Below are positions 1 through 6,664 of a DNA stretch of 29,640 nt, in pieces. A program made the position numbers and the translations under genes. Source of the stretch: an uncultured Acetatifactor sp. (GTDB lineage Bacteria; Bacillota; Clostridia; Lachnospirales; Lachnospiraceae); assembly GCA_910580225.1 (NCBI GenBank), contig CAJTXE010000047.1, positions 1 to 29,640 of the forward strand, given 5' to 3'. The notes under the pieces are model-generated. The model did not search any database. It saw only the letters and a program-made list of their open reading frames with translations, and was not told the DNA's origin. The first letter of the stretch is position 1; every line of letters starts with the position of its first letter.

Positions 1-12
1 TGAAATTCAGTT

Positions 13-1014
13 TTGATTTTCCAATGTAAAACTATGGGTTATTTTATGATTGATGCCCTAGTGGAGGCTTTTGAGATTGGGAGCTACAACCAGGAAACGC
101 TTTTGGAGGAGTGCTGTGAGGACTTGCTAGAGAAAGCAGGTAAGTTCACTTTTATAGAGCTGTTTAAGAAACTGGAGGAACGTCAATGTCAATACCAGAC
201 GGGAGAAAGGGATGTGGCTCCAGATGCAATTAAGAATGTTCATTATCTATTGAATAAATTTCGGTGTTTAAGGAACATTGACAATCTAATTTTTATTGAA
301 GGTGGAAGTTTAGGGAGGGCAGAAGAAAATGCGGTGACAATATTACAATTATCTGACTTCTCCGGGCAGCAGAAGAGGAGGCTTTCTGTGTTCCTGCTTT
401 CCCTAATCTGGACGAACGCAAAGTGCAAGGGGAAGCGCAGTGATCCCGGTAAATATGATGCAGTTCTGATAGACGAGTTCCAGCATTTTTCAATGACAGA
501 GGACAGCTCATTTGCAGCTATTCTGCGGGAGGGGCGAAAATATAATTTTTCTGCAATTGTATGCTCCCAATATCTGAGTGACAGGAAACAGTCAGAGCTG
601 TCTTGCCTATTGCAGGCAGGTACTGCGTTACTTTTCAGACCAGCAGGAAATGAAGTTAAGTTGCTTTGTAAGTTGTTTGGTTTGGGAGAGGTTCAGACCT
701 GGAAGAGAATTTTGTTTGGCTTGGATGTTGGCGAAGCGGTTCTTGTTGGTGCTTACGGACTTGGTAATGGAAGAGTGTTAAAAAAACCGTTGCTTGTTAA
801 GATTGAAGAAGATGTGGAGCCATTGAAAGTACAAAAGCATCATAATTCTCAGGTTGAATTAGAAGTGCCAGGACCCGAGCAACCCCAGTCTGGAGTGAGA
901 GAACCAGAGCCCAAGCAGTTTAAGAAAGACATAATATCTACAAGTGATATAGAGGAAATTGTAAATGAAACCCCAAAAAAAGGCTCAAGGCGCGGTACGG
1001 TTATTTATAGATAA
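13..1014 (+). CDS. HerA/VirB4-like conjugation ATPase, C-terminal part (probably truncated)
   Basis: This 333-residue frame resembles the C-terminal half of HerA/VirB4-type ATPases that power type IV secretion or DNA transfer. The visible landmark is a Walker B-like strand, AVLIDEFQHF, at about residue 155. It is followed by REGRKYNFSAIVCSQYL, which fits the sensor strand that follows Walker B in this family. No Walker A (GxxxxGK[ST]) is present, so the nucleotide-binding half is missing. The frame is closed upstream by TGA at 1-3 and can only start at TTG 13 or ATG 34 or 46, none with a good ribosome site. The +3 frame just upstream reads KFSFDF before stopping at 27-29, so an N-terminal half may lie to the left in another frame. 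The C-terminus (from about residue 275) is charged and proline-rich. I infer a decayed conjugation gene of an integrated element. The exact family is uncertain. Confidence 0.55.
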   Translation: MIFQCKTMGYFMIDALVEAFEIGSYNQETLLEECCEDLLEKAGKFTFIELFKKLEERQCQYQTGERDVAPDAIKNVHYLLNKFRCLRNIDNLIFIEGGSLGRAEENAVTILQLSDFSGQQKRRLSVFLLSLIWTNAKCKGKRSDPGKYDAVLIDEFQHFSMTEDSSFAAILREGRKYNFSAIVCSQYLSDRKQSELSCLLQAGTALLFRPAGNEVKLLCKLFGLGEVQTWKRILFGLDVGEAVLVGAYGLGNGRVLKKPLLVKIEEDVEPLKVQKHHNSQVELEVPGPEQPQSGVREPEPKQFKKDIISTSDIEEIVNETPKKGSRRGTVIYR

Positions 1015-1037
1015 GAAATAGACAAAGGAGAAGAATA

Positions 1038-1336
1038 ATGAGAAGAAAATGGTACAGAGTGTATGCAGAAAATGGACTTGGGGAGTATTTAGATTACAGC
1101 AAATTGTTGAATAATTCTAAGTATACCAGGGGCGAGTATGTGAGGAAGTTTGATACACGAGGGAAGCAAAAGAATATATTATCGACGGATTTGCTTCGGA
1201 ACATGGTGCTGAAGATTTGGTGATGATGGTGCCTGATCTGGATGCCCTTTGGCTCAACTTCTTTAAGAAGGCAGCAAAGGAACCAGAGGGTAAAAGTGAA
1301 GAAACAAAGGAAAAGAACAGCGGTTTTTTGTTGTGA
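1038..1336 (+). pseudogene. Small mobile-element protein, interrupted by a frameshift
   Basis: The gene begins at ATG 1038 behind AAAGGAG (1024-1030) and, read straight, ends after 61 codons at 1223. At about 1161-1163 the coding signal moves by -1. From GAA 1163 the next frame runs EAKEYIIDGFASEHGAED and on to LDALWLNFFKKAAKEP, ending at TGA 1334-1336. Joining both parts gives a protein of roughly 99 residues with an acidic-amphipathic middle and a Lys/Glu-rich tail. The simplest explanation is one lost base in the run GAGGGAAG. A programmed -1 shift or a sequencing error is possible. I do not recognise the family. It sits between the ATPase fragment and the excisionase-like gene, so it belongs to the same element. 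Confidence 0.55.
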
Positions 1337-1350
1337 ATAAGGAAGGGGAC

Positions 1351-1575
1351 ATGATGATGAAGGAAGCAGAAAAGATCACAGCCACACAGGAACCAAAGGT
1401 TTATTTTGCCGAGGATATCCAGAAGTTTCTTGGACTTGGCAGGAGCAAGACATATGAATACTTACAGGATGTATACAAGAAACAAGAGCCTTTCAGGGTA
1501 ATCAAAATAGGCAAGTTGTTTCGTGTGCCCAAACAGTCTTTTGACAGATGGATTTATGGAAAGGAGATAATGTAG
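1351..1575 (+). CDS. Excisionase-like helix-turn-helix protein
   Basis: A short basic protein (about 74 residues) with the form of excisionase/AlpA-type DNA-binding proteins. A predicted helix-turn-helix covers AEDIQKFLGLGRSKTYEYLQ. It is followed by a beta-wing with RVIKIGKLFRVPKQSFDRW, the usual ending of this fold. Such proteins bind near attachment sites and steer integrases towards excision, which fits the position directly ahead of two recombinases. A longer frame opens at GTG 1333, but GGAAGGGG at 1341-1348 lies just ahead of three consecutive ATGs (1351, 1354, 1357). ATG 1357 has the best spacing. The stop TAG (1573-1575) shares its last base with the GTG start of the next gene, so the two are probably translationally coupled. 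Confidence 0.75.
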   Translation: MMMKEAEKITATQEPKVYFAEDIQKFLGLGRSKTYEYLQDVYKKQEPFRVIKIGKLFRVPKQSFDRWIYGKEIM

Positions 1576-2759
1576 TGTCGAACGATAAACAGAAATCGGG
1601 AGTTGCCTTCTTTGAAGGCAGCTCCTGGTATCACAGAGTGAAACTTCTGCAGGAAGATGGGAGTGTTAAGTATTCTAAACGCGGCGGCTTTGCCTCTGAG
1701 AAAGAGGCGGAAAAAAGCTACCATCTTCACGAGGAAGAGTTTAAAAAGGCATACAGAGCCTTTCTGATGAAAAACAAATCAGTTTCCGAGGTCGGATTTC
1801 AGGATTACCTGATATACTGGTTCGAAGAAGTGTACTCAAAGCGCATTGAGGCAACAACACGGATGGTAGGAGCATATGTTTTGTATGATCTGATTATCCC
1901 GCATATTGAGCAGGATATTAAGCTGAAGTATCTCAACGTGGAGTATTTGGATGCACTTTTGCTGCAGGTATCAGGGATAAGTAAATCGTCAGGTAATAAA
2001 GGCCGGGAATTGCTGAATGCAGCTTTGAAGGATGCGGTGATACAGGGAAAGATTAGAAATAATCCTGTGTCTAATACAAGAGCGTATCCCAGAGCAGTGC
2101 CGTCTGTTACGATTCTTGGAAAAGAAAAGCTGAAGGTTCTCCTAAAAGCAGCATGTGGTAGTGAGTGGTATCTGGAAATTATGTTTGCGTTATTCTGCGG
2201 CTTAAGGAAGGGCGAGATACTGGGGTTGAAATTCGGCGACATTAACATGGCAAATGAAACCGTATATATTCAGAGACAAATAACCTCAAATCCTGTTATT
2301 CCCAAAGGGCAAAGTAAAATAGAGGAATATAAGGTTGAAGAAAAAGCGCCGAAAACTGAGAACAGTATCCGTATTCTGAAATTGCCGTCAGTTCTGATGC
2401 ATGAAATCAATAAAAGAGCGGAGTGGGTGCAAAAATGCAAGGAAAACAAGGATTTTCTTGACTATGATTATATCTCCTGCCAGAAAAACGGCCTGCCGCA
2501 TTCATTGTCAGCCATGAACAATGCATTGACCAGGCTGTGCAAGAGGAATGGGCTTCCACATATAAGCATCCATTGCCTAAGGCATCAATACGCCACCATT
2601 CTTCTGGAACAGGGGGTTCCTCTTGTAAAAATAAGCGCCTTGCTGGGGCACTCCTCGGTAACCACTACTTTTGAGTACTATTGTGACCAAATGGATGAGA
2701 ATGACAAAATAATATCATTTATGAACAGTAATTTCATACCGGAGGAGGAATCGTGTTGA
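1575..2759 (+). CDS. Tyrosine recombinase/integrase, first of tandem pair
   Basis: A site-specific recombinase of the phage-integrase family, about 394 residues. The N-terminus (SSWYHRVKLLQEDGSV...GGFASEKEAEKSY) resembles the AP2-like arm-binding domain of conjugative-transposon integrases. A SAM-like core-binding domain follows, then the catalytic domain with GLRKGEILGL (Arg near residue 211), HCLRHQYAT (His-x-x-Arg near 333-336) and LGHSSVTTTFEYY (His near 359, nucleophilic Tyr near 367). All catalytic positions are present, so it should be active. I prefer GTG 1575, 8 bases after AAGGAG (1561-1566), over ATG 1548 inside the previous gene. Its stop (TGA 2757-2759) overlaps the start of the second recombinase. 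It presumably inserts and excises the element lying to the left. Confidence 0.9.
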   Translation: MSNDKQKSGVAFFEGSSWYHRVKLLQEDGSVKYSKRGGFASEKEAEKSYHLHEEEFKKAYRAFLMKNKSVSEVGFQDYLIYWFEEVYSKRIEATTRMVGAYVLYDLIIPHIEQDIKLKYLNVEYLDALLLQVSGISKSSGNKGRELLNAALKDAVIQGKIRNNPVSNTRAYPRAVPSVTILGKEKLKVLLKAACGSEWYLEIMFALFCGLRKGEILGLKFGDINMANETVYIQRQITSNPVIPKGQSKIEEYKVEEKAPKTENSIRILKLPSVLMHEINKRAEWVQKCKENKDFLDYDYISCQKNGLPHSLSAMNNALTRLCKRNGLPHISIHCLRHQYATILLEQGVPLVKISALLGHSSVTTTFEYYCDQMDENDKIISFMNSNFIPEEESC

Positions 2760-4033
2760 TTAATTTGAAGCTGCAGAATTATGTAGACTGGCATGTAAAA
2801 CCTGTGATGAAGATTAAAGGCTGCTATGGTTACAGAGTCATCCTGAAATATCAGGATGGCTCTGAAAAAACACAGCAAAAGTCTGGATTTCAGACGGCAA
2901 GGGAAGCTGAGAAAGCACGGAAGGAGACGATTGGGGAACTATACAATGGTACATACATAGTGTATGTAAATGTGAGTGTTAAAGATTTTATGGAATTTTG
3001 GCTTGAAAATGATATTAAGGCTCGGGTAAAAAGTTACGAAACTTACGCTACTTTTTCCAGAACTGTAAAAAATCATATCAATTCTGCGTTGGGCAACAGG
3101 AAGATGGATTCTGTGGCTGCATCAGATATACAGGCACTTTACAATGCTATGGCGGAGTATTCTGTTCCGGTGGCCAGGATGGTAAAAACGGTGATAAATA
3201 TTTCCATGCGGTATGCCGTCGAAATGAAGGTCATTACTGCAAATCCGGCAAAGGGTATCAATCTGCCCAGGAAAGTGAAGAAGCTGCCATATCATGCAAG
3301 GAATATTGATACGCAGAAAACACTTACAATGGAACAGATTCATGTGCTGCTGGAAAAGAGTAAAGAAACACCAATTCACATGCAGGTTCTATTTAATGTC
3401 CTGATGGGGCTGCGGAGAAGTGAGATTATTGCTGTGAAGTATTCAGATGTGGATTATGTAAACCGTACGCTCAGGGTAGAAAGGCAGTTGGGCATTATCC
3501 TGAATTCCGAAAAAGGAGATTTTGCCCCTAAAACATACACCAAACAGGAAATCTGTCCTAAAACCAGGTCAAGTGTCAGGGAACTGCCGATTCCTGATTA
3601 TGTGTTTGAGGCGATCCTGCGGGAACAGGAGATATATGAAAAGAATAAGCGCAGGAGGAGCAGCACATTTCAGGATTCAGGCTATATTTGCTGTTCTTCT
3701 TCTGGCAGGCCCAGAAGTAAAAATTATCACTGGAAGCATTATAAGAAATTATTACAGGATAATGGTCTTCCTGATATCAGATGGCACGACCTGCGCAGTA
3801 CTTTTTGTACGTTATTGCTAAAGAATAACTTTAACCCTAAAGCAATTGCCAAGCTTTTAGGCCACACTGACGAGATTATTTCCATTAACGTATATGGTGA
3901 TAACAGGGAGATTATTGCAGATGGGTTGCCTGAAATAGAGGATTTCATGAAAGAGGTTCTCCCTGATATGCAGCCCGGGGAAGAAAACGACCAGTCGGAT
4001 GTCTGTCCCTACATAGAAGGCTATTTTGAATAA
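2753..4033 (+). CDS. Tyrosine recombinase/integrase, second of tandem pair
   Basis: A second, clearly different tyrosine recombinase of about 426 residues. It has the AP2-like N-terminal domain (GYRVILKYQDGSEKTQQKSGF, preceded by CY), a core-binding domain around residues 80-170, and a catalytic domain with GLRRSEIIAV (Arg near 221), WHDLRSTFC (His-x-x-Arg near 345-348), LLGHTDEI (His near 370) and INVYGD (Tyr near 381). The start is GTG 2753 or TTG 2756 just after GGAGGAGG (2741-2748). Both lie inside the end of the first recombinase, so translation is probably coupled. Low similarity to its partner by eye suggests two specialised subunits rather than a recent duplication. The C-terminal tail after the Tyr (about 45 residues) is acidic. 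Confidence 0.9.
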   Translation: MLINLKLQNYVDWHVKPVMKIKGCYGYRVILKYQDGSEKTQQKSGFQTAREAEKARKETIGELYNGTYIVYVNVSVKDFMEFWLENDIKARVKSYETYATFSRTVKNHINSALGNRKMDSVAASDIQALYNAMAEYSVPVARMVKTVINISMRYAVEMKVITANPAKGINLPRKVKKLPYHARNIDTQKTLTMEQIHVLLEKSKETPIHMQVLFNVLMGLRRSEIIAVKYSDVDYVNRTLRVERQLGIILNSEKGDFAPKTYTKQEICPKTRSSVRELPIPDYVFEAILREQEIYEKNKRRRSSTFQDSGYICCSSSGRPRSKNYHWKHYKKLLQDNGLPDIRWHDLRSTFCTLLLKNNFNPKAIAKLLGHTDEIISINVYGDNREIIADGLPEIEDFMKEVLPDMQPGEENDQSDVCPYIEGYFE

Positions 4034-4178
4034 GGTAGATAAGCACTGTGGAAATTGGACTTGCCATTGTATGCACAGGTGCGCAGACTGGAGAGGCTAT
4101 TTCATTCGGAATTTGCACAGTTGGTGGTATTCAGTCCATATAGACTTAGAAAGTGCTGAAGAGTGGAAAAAACGATGA
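4026..4178 (+). CDS. Possible small Cys/His-rich protein after the recombinases
   Basis: A 50-codon frame opens at TTG 4026 inside the end of the second recombinase, repeating the stop/start overlap of the preceding genes, with a weak GAAGG at 4016-4020. It has four cysteines in HCGNWTCHCMHRC and five tryptophans. That composition could mean a metal-binding peptide, but it is also typical of a non-coding shadow. A competing frame, GTG 4048 to TAG 4143, encodes 31 residues of ordinary, hydrophobic composition. I cannot tell which, if either, is translated. Low confidence. Confidence 0.2.
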   Translation: MNKVDKHCGNWTCHCMHRCADWRGYFIRNLHSWWYSVHIDLESAEEWKKR

Positions 4179-4212
4179 CAGGTGACCTAAATTCGTCGTG
4201 AGCGTTTTTTCC
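4165..4212 (+). terminator. Hairpin after the recombinase genes, terminator or site-specific structure
   Basis: A perfect 10-base inverted repeat, GGAAAAAACG (4165-4174) and CGTTTTTTCC (4203-4212), with a 28-base loop. The T6 run lies inside the 3' arm instead of after it, so this is not a classical terminator, though it could end the recombinase transcript. It may equally be part of a recombination site. Confidence 0.4.
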
Positions 4213-4254
4213 GCAATTTGCTGGAAATGCTGAATATGCAATGCCGACGAATTT
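4189..4254. repeat. Second inverted repeat pair, possible element-end site
   Basis: AAATTCGTCG at 4189-4198 and its exact reverse complement CGACGAATTT at 4245-4254 are separated by 46 bases. The left copy lies in the loop of the 4165-4212 hairpin, so the two structures compete or overlap. Tyrosine recombinases bind inverted half-sites, although core half-sites are usually only 6-8 bases apart. This is therefore a candidate attachment or accessory site only. No matching left end is visible in the window. Confidence 0.35.
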
Positions 4255-4369
4255 CTGGCCTATGGGCGTACTTTTACCAATACGGATTTATGGACTGTTT
4301 TTGTGCAGGATGAACAAATTTGCTTCCTGTTTTATTCTACAGTCGTAAATTGTGGAATTTAACGAAAAG

Positions 4370-4381
4370 GAACAAACGTTC
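4370..4381. promoter_or_regulatory. LexA (DinR) SOS box upstream of uvrB
   Basis: GAACAAACGTTC is a perfect match to the Firmicutes LexA core GAAC-N4-GTTC, with a purine before the spacer centre as in many Bacillus sites. It lies about 20 bases upstream of the -35 element of the uvrB promoter. LexA bound here should repress uvrB-uvrA until DNA damage. Binding is inferred from the motif. Confidence 0.85.
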
Positions 4382-4401
4382 TAAAAATTCCGGTTTTTAT
4401 C

Positions 4402-4430
4402 TGTACAAAATGATAGCTGTATGGTATAAT
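4402..4430 (+). promoter_or_regulatory. uvrB promoter (sigma-A type)
   Basis: The -10 hexamer TATAAT (4425-4430) is perfect and is preceded by TGG, an extended -10. The -35 is TGTACA (4402-4407, 4 of 6 matches) at a spacing of exactly 17. Transcription should start near 4437, giving a leader of about 60 bases to the GTG start at 4497. Confidence 0.75.
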
Positions 4431-4496
4431 CAAAATCGCTTTTGGAAATGAAAACAGTGAGCAGCAAGTTCGCTTTGAATTTAGGGAGGTGTTTTT

Positions 4497-6566
4497 GTGC
4501 GTAGTGCAGAAGGCAGCAGTTTTAAGCTTCATTCCGAATACAAACCCACCGGCGACCAGCCCCAGGCAATCGCCGAGTTGGTCAAGGGTTTTAAGGATGG
4601 CAATCAATTCCAGACTTTACTAGGCGTAACCGGCTCCGGCAAGACCTTCACCATGGCAAATATCATTCAGGCGCTGAACAAGCCCACTTTGGTCATAGCG
4701 CACAATAAGACACTGGCGGGGCAGCTCTACGGCGAGTTCAAGGAATTTTTCCCGGAAAACGCGGTAGAATACTTTGTGTCCTACTATGACTACTACCAGC
4801 CGGAGGCCTATGTCCCATCCTCGGACACCTACATTGCCAAGGACTCCTCCATCAACGATGAGATCGACAAGCTGCGGCTGTCAGCCACGGCTTCCCTGAC
4901 GGAGCGCAGGGATGTGGTGGTGGTGGCCAGTGTGTCCTGTATCTACGGATTGGGCAGTCCGGACGAATACAAGGATATGATTGTGTCTCTGCGGCCGGGT
5001 ATGATAAAGGACAGAGACCAGGTGCTCCGGGAGCTGGTGGACATCCAGTATACCCGCAACGAGATGGATATGCACAGGGGATGCTTTCGGGTGCACGGTG
5101 ATGTGATCGAAGTATATCCTGCCCAGGGCGGCGATTATTTTATCAGAATTGAGTTTTTCGGGGATGAAATTGACAGAATTGCGGAGGTGGAGCCCCTGTC
5201 CGGCAGAGTACATGCGGTATTGAACCACATTGCCATTTTTCCGGCTTCCCATTATGTGGTTTCCATGGACAAAATCAAGATTGCCTGTGACAACATTGAG
5301 AAAGAACTGGAGGCACAGGTTCGTTACTTCAAGGGAGAGGACAAGCTTATCGAAGCTCAGCGCGTTGCAGAGAGGACAAATTTCGATATCGAGATGATGC
5401 GGGAGACAGGGTTTTGCTCCGGGATCGAGAATTATTCCAGGCACCTGAACGGGATGCCTGCCGGTTCGCCGCCGCTGACGCTGATGGACTTTTTTAACGA
5501 TGATTTTCTCATTATTATAGATGAGTCTCATATGACCATTCCCCAGATTCGGGGAATGTATGCCGGAGACAGATCCAGGAAGCAGACTCTGGTGGATTAT
5601 GGTTTTCGCCTGCCCTCCGCTCTGGATAACAGGCCACTGAACTTTGAGGAATTCGAGTCCCATATTGACCAGATGCTCTTTGTGTCTGCTACGCCTTCTA
5701 CGTACGAGGAGGAGCATGAGCTGATGCGTACAGAGCAGATTATCCGTCCTACCGGGCTGCTGGACCCGGAGGTGGATGTGCGTCCTGTGGAAGGGCAGAT
5801 CGATGATCTGATCGGCGAGATCAATAGGGAGACGGAGAAGCATAATAAAGTTCTGGTAACAACTCTCACCAAGCGGATGGCGGAGGACCTGACAGACTAT
5901 ATGAAGGAAGTGGGCATCCGGGTGAAATATCTCCACTCGGATATCGACACCCTGGAACGGGCGGAGATTATACGGGACATGAGGCTGGATGTGTTCGATG
6001 TACTGGTGGGCATCAACCTGCTGCGGGAGGGGTTGGATATACCGGAGATATCCCTGGTGGCCATACTGGATGCTGACAAGGAAGGGTTCCTGCGCAGTGC
6101 AACCTCCCTGATTCAGACCATTGGACGGGCGGCAAGAAATGCGGAAGGACATGTAGTTATGTACGCGGATACAATTACAGAGTCCATGCAGATTGCCCTT
6201 ACCGAGACCGGCCGCCGCCGGGAGATCCAGATGAAGTATAACGAAGAGCATGGCATCACACCTCAGACCATCAAGAAAGCGGTGCGGGATCTCATTGCCA
6301 TTTCGAAAGTGATTGCAAAGGAAGAGATGCGCTTTGAAAAGGATCCGGAATCCATGAGCCGCAAGGAACTGGAGAAACTTATCGCGGACGTGCAGAAGAA
6401 GATGCAGAAGGCCGCTGCGGATCTGAATTTTGAGGCTGCGGCAGAGCTTCGGGATAAGATGGTCGAACTGAAGGAGAAGCTGCGGGATTATAAGGAAGAA
6501 GCGCATTCCCAGGAGGAAACAGTTTCTAAGGAAGAAGGTGTTTCCAGGAAAAGGAAGCATTCTTAA
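4497..6566 (+). CDS. uvrB: UvrABC system protein B
   Basis: UvrB, the damage-verifying helicase-like subunit of nucleotide excision repair. UvrA loads it onto lesions and it recruits UvrC. At 689 residues it is slightly longer than usual (about 660-670) because of a Lys/Glu-rich C-terminal extension. Visible features: Walker A GVTGSGKT (residues about 43-50); the beta-hairpin region with YYDYYQPEAYVPSSDTYI; Walker B-like IIDESH near 340; helicase motifs in LVTTLTKRMAEDLTDYM and QTIGRAARN; and a C-terminal UVR coiled coil with DLNFEAAAELRDKM near 660, the UvrC contact. The start is GTG 4497 after AGGGAGG (4483-4489). It is followed after 98 bases by uvrA with no terminator between them, so the two form an operon controlled by the LexA box upstream. 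Confidence 0.98.
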   Translation: MRSAEGSSFKLHSEYKPTGDQPQAIAELVKGFKDGNQFQTLLGVTGSGKTFTMANIIQALNKPTLVIAHNKTLAGQLYGEFKEFFPENAVEYFVSYYDYYQPEAYVPSSDTYIAKDSSINDEIDKLRLSATASLTERRDVVVVASVSCIYGLGSPDEYKDMIVSLRPGMIKDRDQVLRELVDIQYTRNEMDMHRGCFRVHGDVIEVYPAQGGDYFIRIEFFGDEIDRIAEVEPLSGRVHAVLNHIAIFPASHYVVSMDKIKIACDNIEKELEAQVRYFKGEDKLIEAQRVAERTNFDIEMMRETGFCSGIENYSRHLNGMPAGSPPLTLMDFFNDDFLIIIDESHMTIPQIRGMYAGDRSRKQTLVDYGFRLPSALDNRPLNFEEFESHIDQMLFVSATPSTYEEEHELMRTEQIIRPTGLLDPEVDVRPVEGQIDDLIGEINRETEKHNKVLVTTLTKRMAEDLTDYMKEVGIRVKYLHSDIDTLERAEIIRDMRLDVFDVLVGINLLREGLDIPEISLVAILDADKEGFLRSATSLIQTIGRAARNAEGHVVMYADTITESMQIALTETGRRREIQMKYNEEHGITPQTIKKAVRDLIAISKVIAKEEMRFEKDPESMSRKELEKLIADVQKKMQKAAADLNFEAAAELRDKMVELKEKLRDYKEEAHSQEETVSKEEGVSRKRKHS

Positions 6567-6664
6567 GACCGCAGCATACAGAGTTATCGGTGGTATAAGC
6601 GGACAGGTATTGCGTGAAAAGTCTGCCGCATATCTCATAAAGGAAGGAAAAATAGCAAACGCAA

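Larger units (their letters stand above)
4034..4496. other. 463-base gap: element end plus uvrB control region
   Basis: No convincing large gene lies here. The first 220 bases hold the small competing reading frames and the inverted repeats listed separately. The rest, from about 4260, is AT-rich and carries the LexA box (4370-4381), the uvrB promoter (4402-4430) and its ribosome site. The boundary between mobile element and host chromosome should lie between about 4180 and 4365. No tRNA gene that could serve as insertion target is seen. Confidence 0.5.

Noticed and set aside
1576..1582. TGTCGAA, a match to the Spo0A box, at the start of the first recombinase
   Set aside because: It lies inside the first codons of the gene, far from the Spo0A-like protein. 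A seven-base match is expected by chance in 30 kb.
4034..4496. Search for a tRNA gene or 3' tRNA fragment as insertion target
   Set aside because: No cloverleaf or T-loop sequence (GTTCGAATC-like) could be seen.
4881..6638. Long open frame (585 codons) on the minus strand opposite uvrB
   Set aside because: It is antisense to a fully conserved uvrB, has a His/Leu/Arg-heavy composition typical of shadow frames and shows no known motif.
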